From Schistocephalus solidus (Eukaryota; Platyhelminthes; Cestoda; Diphyllobothriidea; Diphyllobothriidae): a stretch of 64,000 nucleotides of DNA. A model generated the notes under the pieces. That model did not search any database, was not told where the DNA came from, and saw only the letters and a list, made by a program, of their open reading frames with translations. Positions 11,125-20,152 of this stretch are shown piece after piece. The position numbers were made by a program, and so were the translations under genes. The stretch spans positions 1-64,000 of the forward strand of contig WEDG01001365.1 in NCBI GenBank assembly GCA_017591395.1, read 5' to 3'. Numbering within the stretch: position 1 is the stretch's first letter; each line of letters begins with the position of its first letter.

Positions 11125-13095
11125 GTACCCACAAGGGCACTTTCATTGGATAAAAATCAATTCAAACGAATGCGAAATCCTGTTCAGTTAAGTTTTAATA
11201 GAAGGTCAGCTATTGGCGATGACAACTCACACAAATTAAATTGGTCAAAAATTAGATAAAAGAGCAGACAGTGAAAAAATCTCCTTGGGCATTTTTATGG
11301 AAGAGGCATTTCTTAAATGAGGGTTGTGGGATTTTAAGGAGAAAAAAACTGTCACTCCTAGGTGAAAAAAATGCGCGTTAGGTAGGACTGACAATCTGAT
11401 GAGAGCGTATGAGAGTTCGAAACGCTCATCATCGTGGGAGAAAGCATTTAACGACAGAGGCTACTTTTCAGCAACGCAGGTGTGATCCAAATGCGTATCA
11501 ACTAGCTACAGGCGTAACCGTCAAGGATTCTAGACAGAGAAACCTTCGCAGGCATCATCCGTACGCTTAGAGTGAACGAGGAAAGGACCGAAGAGATCGT
11601 GAAGGTCGTGGTAGAATTGCCAGAGAAGCAACCACGATACTCTTATTGCTGATTTCTCAGACCACAAACCCAGGAGCCCGAAATGATCGTCAACAATCCG
11701 AGAAGGGTCAACACAGCGACACTGCTCCGCGAGGGTATATGAAGCAGTATGGTAGGTTGCTTCTGAGCGTAGTACGAAAGAATAATGGGAGATCCAATAA
11801 TTGAGTAAGAAGAGATCAGAATAATGCGCTCAGGGGTGCTAGCTGGCATGAGAATCGATAATGAATCTGAGGCCTGCGCAGCTCAATATTCCGATTGTAA
11901 TTCTGAGGATGGTTATTGGCATTCGAAACGGACGTGCCTCAAAACGAGTGTGCAATATGACAATTGTTTGGTGAGCATTTTAAGGAGGCATGGGTCATAA
12001 AGACATCATAGTTCGTGGGGAAACAATGCATGGAATATATAATTTGGAGACGGCCTTCTAAATTCCCGATGGTCCTTTCTCGGGGTCATAGAGAAAGCTG
12101 CTCGCGAAGGAAGAGGAAAATAAAAGATTAATTGAATCAGTGTTAAGATAAATATGCAGTCTTCGCTTAAAAGTAGACAGGTCATTTGATAACCTTATAT
12201 CATTTGGCAGGTTATTCCAAAGAAATCAATGCCTGGAAGCAAAGAACGGAGAGCGTTTAGATGTGGAGGATATAGGAGGCGGTATAATAAGTGAAGAGTT
12301 ACGTAGGTTGTAAGGACAACTAAAGGGGGTAAGGGCTGAAATTCAGAAAATATTTGAACTATTATTAACGCGATAAAGGAGGCAGGAGTCAGCTTTCAGT
12401 CTCCGAACCCATAAAAATTTTAGGTTAGTTAGCTGGCACCAATTCGAATACGATGTAGTCGAAGGAGTCGGAGGTTAGAGTTTCCAAGTAAAATGTCGTT
12501 GAACCTTTTCAATTTTGGAACGGCTACACTTGGTCATTAAACCAAAAAATGGGCAGTAATGTTTAAGAATGGGAAGGACAAACATTTGATAAAGTCTTAA
12601 ATGAATTTCAGGAAGATAGAAATAATAAGAGATAAAGCCACAAATCTGGGTAGCTTTGGTCGTAATTCTATCGGCATGAGACGACAGATCTAAATTATTA
12701 GTGCAGCTTTAACCTCGGTTTTGATGATGGAACAATCAGTCATAGGGGTGCCTTGAAAAATAACTGGTTGTGGTAGTCTGTCAAGCCTGAAGTACATGTA
12801 ACGACCCTAAGAAGGTGAGAATTCCAATTGCCACGTTAAGCTCCACGCGGAAAGAGCAAGCAAGTCTGCATGGATTTCTTCTAAGCATCGTTGGGTCAAA
12901 GATTTAGAGAAGGAATATACGCATTTAAGATCATCCACAAAAATAAAATAATGGGAGATTTTAACTGCTGATTAAATATCAATAATGTAAAGCAAATCAA
13001 AAGAGGACCTACAACGGTACCTTGAAGGACACTGCTCACAATAGGGGTCTTAGATGAAAATGAGGAGCCCACTAAGACTCTAAGTACCTGTCGAA
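11125..13095 (-). mobile_element. CR1-type non-LTR retrotransposon, family B, copy 2
   Basis: This minus-strand copy is longer at the 5' end than copy 1. Through frameshifts it shows a decayed PQG box near 13,030 and an RT active-site box IFVDDLK at about 12,930-12,950. It continues with LEEIHADLLALSAW, DLSSHADRITTKATQI, LRLYQMFVLPILKHYCP and KIEKVQRHFTWKL (about 12,500). The C-terminal WNNLP-type block is near 12,200. About 1 kb of 3' UTR runs down to about 11,125 and matches copy 1 base for base over long stretches. Reading-frame breaks are numerous. Confidence 0.82.
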
Positions 13096-13124
13096 TATAA
13101 TGTAATTAGAGAGAGAGCGACGCT

Positions 13125-13340
13125 TTATTTTGAAAGTAAAATTTCAAAACTTTCAGCAAAAGGTTCTCTATTCACCGTGAAGAATCGTCCTTGAATGCGT
13201 CTCAAAATATCGATCAATTTGAACTTCCTTTTTTTAGCTGCCTCTAGATAAGTAGTGTGGACGCAGTAACCTGCCGGACAGTTCGATCGTCTAACTCGAT
13301 GTCTAACACGTGCTTCATGCCAGGTGGGAAGTAAGGGCAA
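13125..13340 (-). other. Unrecognised 71-codon reading frame
   Basis: The frame is rich in basic residues, with KKRKFKLIDILRRIQGRFF as its most structured-looking part. It has no domain I know. It sits between the CR1-B copy 2 RT and a D repeat core, so it may be part of another decayed element. Confidence 0.15.
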
Positions 13341-13344
13341 CGAC

Positions 13345-13415
13345 TTGCACCTGGATTAGATCACGGTGATAGTAGACTTGCGATGCGTTTATCGCACTCC
13401 CTCATCCCTGGCTGT
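13345..13415 (+). repeat. D repeat core fragment
   Basis: Contains GTGATAGTAGACTTGCGATG, then TTATCGCACTCCCTC, matching the central part of D copies at 54,820 (-) and 58,330 (+). The rest of the repeat is missing. Confidence 0.5.
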
Positions 13416-13419
13416 TATA

Positions 13420-13832
13420 TGATCTTTCCCACGACAAGGAGCATTACGAATCCTCATACGTTGTCACCAACATCACAGTACTATCCCACTGCATCGTACC
13501 AATCACATCAACTCTAGCTTTTAATTCTTTAGAGAAGCAGTTTTTTCTCCTAGTTTTTCTTTTTAAATTGGCGCCTCGCCGAACTCCGCTCCCGATTTAA
13601 CCATAGGAGTTTTTTTCACTGCTTCTTTCCTAGTTCATCGTAGATTCCAACGATTAGTGAATATTGTTTCAAAAATGATGAATCGTTATAAAGTTGATGT
13701 GCCTACCATGCTACTCATTTCTGCTGTTCATATGGCTGTTCACAAAGAGCAGCAACGATTCACTTTGTTTTTATTTAAACCGTGATAATAAGTTTGTAAT
13801 TATGGGGCCCTCTGGGCCTTAAATATACATTT
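13420..13832 (+). mobile_element. CR1 family B 3'-UTR fragment, copy 3
   Basis: TTCCCACGAC, CGAATCCTCATACG and AGTTTTTTCTCC occur in the same order as in the 3' UTRs of copies 1 and 2. The fragment ends with GGGGCCCTCTGGGCCTTAAA and an ATTT array. No coding sequence remains. Confidence 0.6.
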
Positions 13833-13857
13833 TATTTATTATTTATTTATTTATTCA
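13830..13857. repeat. (ATTT)n tail
   Basis: A short array of ATTT units. It serves as the 3' tail of the + strand CR1-B fragment and, read on the minus strand as AAAT units, as the 3' tail of the adjacent SINE. Confidence 0.85.
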
Positions 13858-14078
13858 ATCTGAGCCCTATGTCATGAGAGAGCTAAAAACGACTGGTGGT
13901 GGTTGGCACAATGACAGTCCCGACAAAGGCAAGGGAGACTGGAATGGCCATTTCTGGCTTATAAGCCGTCATCAGCCAGCAATACTCAATTCCAGGTAGT
14001 GAACCGCCCGAGACTCGAACCCGTGACCTGTTGATTAGAAGTTAAACGCTCTTACCATTGAGCCATGATTTCGTCGTC
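13858..14078 (-). mobile_element. tRNA-derived SINE
   Basis: On the minus strand an A-box (TGGCTCAATGGTAAGAG, about 14,048-14,065) and a B-box (GGTTCGAGTCT, 14,011-14,021) form a Pol III internal promoter in a tRNA-like head. A tRNA-unrelated body follows, containing GAGTATTGCTGGCTGATGAC, and an AAAT-type tail. The body recurs at 5,869-5,935. SINEs of this kind are moved by a partner LINE; the shared tail with the neighbouring CR1-B fragment hints at that partner but does not prove it. Confidence 0.8.
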
Positions 14079-14269
14079 CTGCCAGTTTCGATCGGAAATG
14101 TTAACTATGGTATATGGGTGCTAACTTGTCGGTAATGGAGTCACTCGTCTCGCTGTGCCTTGGGGCTCACTCTGGAGCCCCTCCAGCATCCGTAGAGATG
14201 CTACTCTAGTTTTTATCTTTTCATTAGTCCGTAGCTGAGTAGTTGGGACCATTTTTTAACAATGCATGC

Positions 14270-15150
14270 GGCTGAGTGCCACAACACCCGATCATACCCC
14301 ACCTAGTCACAACCTACACTTGGCCAGCATTTGCGCAGCAAGAAGAGGGTGGGGACAGCGACGGGGCTCCTAGCTCTTACGGCGTTGGTTTGCGTGCCAT
14401 TACACCACTAGACTCCCTTATTTGCCCCCTAGATGGGGGCTGCGTGGTAGATGCGCTGGACTAACACGGTGGCTGGGTCACGGCACAGTAGGCGTTATTC
14501 GGGTTGTGCTCCCATAACAAGTGCTGAACAGGGGAGGGCGTGGTGGCGTGCGTAGTTGCAGGCTCAAGTCACGCCAGCCACATACTCGTGACCCCACCTG
14601 CGGTCTTCTTGACTTGGGCATGACATTGGGCACCGGTGGGTGAAGGAAGAGAGAGTGCAGTAGATGCAGCGCAACGTTTTAATCGTTGAAAGACCAATCC
14701 ACGTGCAAGTCATCGTCCCTGTACGGTCATGCTGTGGAGCGCACGATGAACCTCGTCGGACTACGACGGTCGCACTTCCTGAAGCCTGTTTGGTGTCAGC
14801 GATAACATCCCATCGATACCGTTGAAGAAAGAGCTTTATACCCGATGGCCAAAAATAACAAAAGTCACGGTTTTTTCTTTTGGGCTGGGCAAGTTGACAT
14901 GTTTCGCCTTGAGTACAAAGACCAGAGAGAGTAACGAAATCTGCACTTCTCCTATCATAACTTGGTCGAGTGCAACCTGACAGTTGGCTGCTTGTTCGCG
15001 ACCTTCTGATGCCCATTCGAAGTTTGTTTGTTTTGGGAAGCCGGCCCATTGGTGTGTGCACATTGCTAAATGACTTAAGGGTCACGTTCATGGTTGGTTG
15101 AGATGTCCTAAAATAGAGGGTGTGTGCCATATTTCGTAAGCTCATATAAA
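14270..15150 (-). repeat. D repeat, long copy
   Basis: This is the most complete D copy together with 54,820-55,150. Shared blocks include AGTCAAGAAGACC, ACCCGAATAACGCCT and GTTAGTCCAGCGCATCTACC on the minus strand. An open frame of 193 codons at 14,564-15,145 runs through it. The frame does not persist in the 54,820 copy and shows no known domain, so I do not call it a gene. The upper boundary near 15,150 is uncertain. Confidence 0.6.
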
Positions 15151-16535
15151 CGAAATAGCGATTGAAAGTCTGAAGCAGTCAGCAAGTCCGCGTTTTATAA
15201 CAGATAATCTGAGAGTGGCTGTATGCATGCTGTGAGCTGTTTTTTTTGCACGACTCTATTGGCCACGTAATGCGAACGAAAGAGGCAAACCATGACTCAC
15301 CTGAGTCAATAAGGACTACAGGTTCTTGAATTGTATTTTTATTTCAGTGTGTTGAGTTGTGCCTTCTTGAACATGAAGGTCTAAATTAAGGGGCAGGTGG
15401 AAAAAACTGAGCTGTGTTGTGAGAAGTTGCCTAAATGCCTACTTAAGTTTGTTGGGGCTTTGTGGTAGCAATCATAGAGAGGAGCCCTTGGCAGTTGACG
15501 TTAAACGGCGAAGAATTAAGCACCGAGTGTTGTAAATAGTGTGTCTCAATAGGCAGCGTTCCCGGCAGAGCATTTGCCGAAACCCGATGTCCAAGCTAGG
15601 AGAGTGAGTATGAAATGGCCCTATTGGACGGGTTCACGGCCTGAGAAACAAGCGGAAAGGTCAAATTACTCTGGATTGATTTACTTTGCTGCATACGTGC
15701 AGAATGTGACTTGTGCTATGGTTTCTAGGGTACTTGGTCCATCATATAGTGGACCCCAGAGCAAAATGAGGGAGGGGTAGGGGGAAGGTGTGCCCCTGTA
15801 TGGTAATTTTATGGCCATCCCGTGCGTTCGCACGTAAGGGATGGTGTCTTGGTGTCGCAAATTTATACGAGTCTAACGTAGACCTCTGAAATGTGGTCTC
15901 GCTTTCTATCTCGAACCGAACAAAAGGCCAACAGCAAGTACTCTAACTGCGTTTTGCAGTTTGCCGATTCTTCGGTCGTTGACTGAATGAGACCAAGCAA
16001 ATGTTGTTGAAACCCACAATGACTGTCTTTCATCAATTCTGCCAAGCTAGGCAGCCGCGCACGCAGGCATTGTTGCGAAGATAAGTTAAAACAGCTGGTA
16101 CAAACAAGAGAAGGAGTGTAGGCACGGTTGAGGCCCCCAAACCCAACGTCACACTTTCCCCGAATGTGACGAAGAGGTCTTCTTGTTGCAATGATATCGA
16201 ATGCGTTTTATTTAGCGTGATAAAGAATGCCTGTACTCCCAGACACAAATTCAACTGACAATCCAAGTCAAACTGACCCCTCGAAACGATCAATGCTAGT
16301 TGGTTTCTGTAGCCGGGAGGTGCTTGATTTGGGTCACAAGATCCGGTTCATTATACCGCGCGTGAATGAAGCCTCCTGTGATACATCATTGTGACCGATA
16401 GGATCGAGTATGTTCTCAACCGCATTAAATAGTACATAACGTTCAGGTAAGTCTAACATGTGATGACTGCGTTGGAACGATAAAACTCAGCCACATTCAT
16501 GAATATCAGTGAGCTTCCGGAAGGTTGTAAGGAGC
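15151..16535. other. Unassigned interval
   Basis: No gene, transposon or tandem repeat recognised apart from a hairpin at 15,815-15,844. Open frames here are short and lack domains. Confidence 0.45.
15815..15844. other. Strong stem-loop
   Basis: CCATCCC pairs with GGGATGG, and inside that GTGCG pairs with CGCAC around a TT loop, leaving GTAA as a one-sided bulge. Twelve pairs in 30 bases is unusual, but no context points to a function. Confidence 0.6.
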
Positions 16536-16539
16536 AAGG

Positions 16540-16645
16540 ATCACGATCCACTTCTGTATAATCAATTCCAGCCATACCAGGGTGCTCATGAGAATTTGAT
16601 CAGCTGGCATCTGCACTCCTTAACCACTTAGTCACGCATCCGAGT
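16540..16645 (-). repeat. tRNA-SINE-like copy, degenerate
   Basis: The minus strand has an A-box-like GACTAAGTGGTTAAGG and, about 30 bases on, a B-box-like GATCAAATTC. CTGGAATTGATTAT follows, matching the CTGGAATTGAGTAT that comes after the B-box in the SINE at 14.0 kb. Confidence 0.5.
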
Positions 16646-16649
16646 TATG

Positions 16650-17310
16650 GGTGTGTATGTGTTTGGCGTTAAGCGGCCGATGCTGATTTAACGGTATTCA
16701 GCTCATCAATTCCCTGGGAATCGATGAGTTTTTTACCCTCTACAATGCTATAGTTTCAAATAGCACATCAGGATGCCAAATTGCCTGGGACCGGATGAAT
16801 TAGACTAGGTAGAATAAGCATTTAATAGAGAGCACTGGCTTGTGGTTTTATGAGATGGGGAACCGAGGCGAGTGCAGGCCATGAGGGCTTTGGTATCCAT
16901 TGTGAGGCTAGTACCTAAAGGCGATGGCGAGATATACTTGATCCTTTTTCCTTTGCATGGACGTGCACAGGGAAACCGGTGTGGTGCTACGGCAGTGATA
17001 CGAATGTGGAGGGATCCTCACTATCACCGAATGGGCTGAGTTTCTGACCTGGATCAAAAAACATGTTCATACTTTTTTGCATACATGCCGGACAGAGGGG
17101 TTACCAAATCGCCTTACATGTTTGGAAGAAGGTAACATCAATTTATTCGCATAGTTTAGGGTCTTTGCCGTAGCAGCCCAGCCAAATTCAATAGTCTGCA
17201 TTTAGAGCCCATAACGGTTCCAACGTTTTCGGGCTAGATACGCTCCCTTCTTATTCAGGCTTATATTTTATTTTCTGCTAATATTCCCATTTTAAACTTG
17301 AAAGGTCGAT
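16650..17310. other. Unassigned interval
   Basis: I see no gene or known repeat in this stretch. Confidence 0.45.
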
Positions 17311-17316
17311 TCGGCA

Positions 17317-17490
17317 AACACGTGTTTTCAGTACTTCATTATCGGGTATATACAGTTACATATAAAATGAAAATATGCTAGTGGGCAGGATTTATAATCA
17401 CGATAAAACACTTATAAATCCTGTCCACTCATATTTGCATTCTGTAGGTAAATTTATAGGTCCGATAATAAATGACTGAAAACACGGTTT
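17317..17490. mobile_element. Foldback (MITE-like) element
   Basis: The whole 170-base segment is a near-perfect inverted repeat. Outer ends around GTGTTTTCAGTACTTCATTA match the complement of the right end. The inner arms GTGGGCAGGATTTATAA (17,381-17,397) and TTATAAATCCTGTCCAC (17,412-17,428) flank a 14-base loop. There is no coding sequence. Length, terminal inverted repeats and AT richness suit a miniature inverted-repeat DNA transposon. I see no clear target-site duplication. Confidence 0.72.
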
Positions 17491-17552
17491 TGTTTAATTG
17501 AATTTTTGATTTATATATTATTATTGGGTTAAAAGCTGTTTTTTTCTGGGTG

Positions 17553-18165
17553 ACTAAGTCACTTTATTGAGGGAAGTAGGCTTTCGCCCTTGAGCTCCCT
17601 ATTCACATGCAAAAATGTCAATAGTACAAACGTTTAACAGTGATATATCTGACAAATGAAAATGTAGGGTCATCGATATGTGTGGGCCAGGCGCAACCTG
17701 CCACTGTTTACACAATCTTCATTATATTGACAATAGTTTCTCAGAAAATGAGTATCTAGTTTGAATTTAAATGTGTCAACAGTTGCTGAAAGGACCACCT
17801 CGTCAGGGAGTCCGTTCCATGCTCCAACGACCCTCTGCGAAAAGGCGTTCCGACGGACTTCCGTGTGGACAAACTTCGGCTGCAGTTTAAAGGGATGACC
17901 CCGCAGATGTTCCGTCCCAGCCAATTCGAAGAAGTCAGCAAATTCTAGGGCACAATCGCGGCCTCTGACAATCCGGTAGTTTTGGATGAGGTCACCGCGT
18001 AGTTGCCTGTAATTTAGAGGAAACAAATCAAGTTCAACCAGTCTGGCTTCGTAAGGCAGATGACTTAGATTCTTGACCATCTTCGTAGCCCTCGCCTGCA
18101 CTCGTTCCAGCTGTAGATAATCCTTCTTAAACCACGGACGCCAGGCCTGGACTCTTGGACTAAAC
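17553..18165 (-). mobile_element. CR1 element, family D, 3' fragment
   Basis: The minus strand encodes the C-terminal part of a CR1 reverse transcriptase in one open frame (about 17,670-18,160): [52 protein letters not shown] and [17 protein letters not shown]. The equivalent segment in families A and C has the same order. The 3' UTR ends at about 17,553 with the AATAGGGAGCTC and AAGCCTACTTCCCTCAA block shared by all CR1 families here. The 5' break is at about 18,165, just after the conserved QAWRPW. Confidence 0.85.
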
Positions 18166-18524
18166 ACCACGGAGTTTTTATGCATTGTCAAATGGCTTAT
18201 CTAGTAAATGGTCAGTACTTAACTAACATCCAGATTGTCTTTGCCAAGATTTAAATTATTACTTGAAAGTTTTAGTTAAAAAATTAATCAGACCATCTTT
18301 ATCATAGGGAATCATAATCATAAATGCTAATTTTTGTCTTTGAAAACCTGCCACCACATCGGACGAGCAACCCCTCGGCATATGAACCCAATAAAAGGTA
18401 GGGTAGGGTCTATTTATGGGCCTCTCCCCTGTGGGACACGGGAATAGGAAAGTTCCGTTATGCAGGTAGCTTTGCGTTACAGTTTTGGGGAGCTAAGGCT
18501 AGGATTAGCGGTAGTGTTAGATAG
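18166..18524. other. Unassigned interval
   Basis: No gene. The end of this stretch (about 18,485-18,520) is rich in GGCTAGGATTAGC-like words, loosely like the decayed repeat beside the other Penelope remnant. Confidence 0.4.
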
Positions 18525-18850
18525 GAGCGAACAGAAGAGTTCCGGGGAGCAGTTCAGGAGGAGAAGATGCGATCACTGAAACAAGAAATTTATTGGCCTG
18601 ATGTTTTGGATTCACACTCGAAGCTACCATCAGAAAGAGTGACAGATAAGGGTGGAAAAGGCACAAGATGCGCAGCATTTATGTGGTCATGCGACCACAA
18701 GCGAACTACAATTAGCAATTCTCGCGACAAGCGCTGGTGGTTTTAATTGATGCAATGACGGCTTGTCTGTCCGTGTCATAGTCGTAACTAGCTATGATTT
18801 CATTGGAGGTTGACGAAATACTTACTTGGCCATTTTGTTCCCTGTCATTA
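18525..18850 (-). mobile_element. Penelope-like element, 3'-end fragment
   Basis: On the minus strand the fragment encodes the end of a Penelope ORF (an acidic tail followed by AVIASIKTTSACREN-like residues). It then matches the 3' non-coding region of the 10.2-kb remnant in order and spacing, from the ORF end through the hammerhead-like motif to GTTCGCTCC. The two copies are clearly diverged. Confidence 0.7.
18600..18640 (-). ncRNA. Hammerhead-like motif, decayed
   Basis: At the position equivalent to 10,255-10,300 the minus strand reads CTGATGG (18,627-18,633) and, about 20 bases on, CCAAAAC where CGAAAC would be expected. Between them GCTTC and GAATC can pair, with one mismatch, as a helix II around GAGTGT. 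Both catalytic boxes carry one substitution, so the motif is probably inactive. Confidence 0.4.
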
Positions 18851-19059
18851 GCAGTATTGGTCACTTGCGCATTCTTCCAAGCAATTTTGTGGTTTCTTTA
18901 AATGTCAAGTCTCTTTTTATTTCAATTTTGCATTACTTAGCAGTCAAGACTATCGAATTACTACGAAAAGACGAGTACGGTGAAACGGAGAATCGCTTCG
19001 GCTTTGCCAAGTCCATGAACTCCTGAAGTTCTGTCTCAAGTAAAACTAGAAGTACCTAA

Positions 19060-19140
19060 ACTCAGGTGGTGTACTATCCGAGGCTCGAAACCCGTGACCA
19101 GTTTATTAAAAGTCCAACCGATGCGTCACCGCTGCAGATC
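19060..19140 (-). repeat. tRNA-SINE head, degenerate
   Basis: The minus strand shows GGTCACGGGTTTCGAGCCTC (B-box context) about 30-40 bases after a weak A-box. CACCTGAGTTTAGGTA follows, resembling CACTACCTGGAATTGAGTA after the B-box in the SINE at 14.0 kb. Confidence 0.5.
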
Positions 19141-19277
19141 GGCGTAAGGTCATCTGTAATACGGTATGGCAGTAATATTAGTATTTTAGGAGAGGAACTA
19201 TGGTGTTGCTAAATAAGTACAAATAAAAACTAGCATTTGTGCTGCATGCTTGTTTTAACGCATGACGTTTTAAATTA

Positions 19278-20152
19278 GGACACTCCACCCGCAGAGGAGA
19301 ACAGAGTTATCCTCTCCAAGTCATGACTTTTAGCGCATCGTGATATTTTCAAGCTTATCAGATTGTTTCTAGCAAAGAATATGCGCTGAGAGTCAATCTC
19401 AACCTTTTCTTTTCTTTCCCATTCACCATCTGGTTGTCTGAGCCGGTAAATCAACTGATGGTGAGATCGAGAGAGATAGCTGACAGAGCTTAAAACAGCC
19501 CGTCTGCGTGTGTCACACATCCACGAGTTGGTTGCCGTACAACAAAGTAAAATTTCATGCAACGGGGACTGATCCGCTTGGATGTCACTTGTAGCATCGT
19601 ACCCAGATGGAGAGGGAGCCGAAGAACACACTTCTGACTTAAGCAAGAGGTACAGATTTCGTTCCTTTGGTGTGTACTTTTGGGTGCGTACATGCGTAAT
19701 TTTTGCGTATGTTCATGAAAAATGTTTGCTAGTGTGATCTAGTTTGCGGTGGTTTACCGCGGGTTTTTCATGGAGCGAACGTAACAGAAAGGGCTCATGC
19801 GGTGAGTGAATGTGCGTGATCAGTGTCAACAGTGAAGGCGAATCTGGCGAGTTTAGTTCAAATATTCTGGTGCTGGTGTGCTGGTGACAGTGTGTTGGAA
19901 TCACAAGTGACCAACCAGGCCGATGCGTAAGGTGAATATGCAATGGCCATGACGCACTTTTGGGTTGAGTCCATATTGTTACTGGTTGTGGGTGGTGTTT
20001 TTGGGGGCATCAGAAGTGGGAGAGAGTATATTTGTCGTCATCGTTGGGGTTTGTGTCAGGGATAATGGAGTTGATGTTGATCGATGACAGTGAACATTAC
20101 GAGTTTTGTCACTGGCGGTGAGGGTGGTCCTCGTCATGGACACTCTGGAAGT
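19278..20152 (-). repeat. R repeat, copy 1
   Basis: This unit is repeated in direct orientation at about 23,615-24,450 and in inverted orientation at about 38,080-38,920. A minus-strand frame at 19,275-19,646 (CSSAPSPSGYDATSDIQADQ at its start) is shared by all three copies for up to 125 codons, but I recognise no domain. The copy stops abruptly at 20,152, where Gypsy sequence and the left arm of the large inverted repeat begin. Confidence 0.65.

Noticed and set aside
14564..15145. 193-codon open frame, the longest outside elements apart from the Myb/SANT-like gene
   Set aside because: It overlaps the D repeat, is not open in the 54,820 copy, and has no domain. Best read as incidental.
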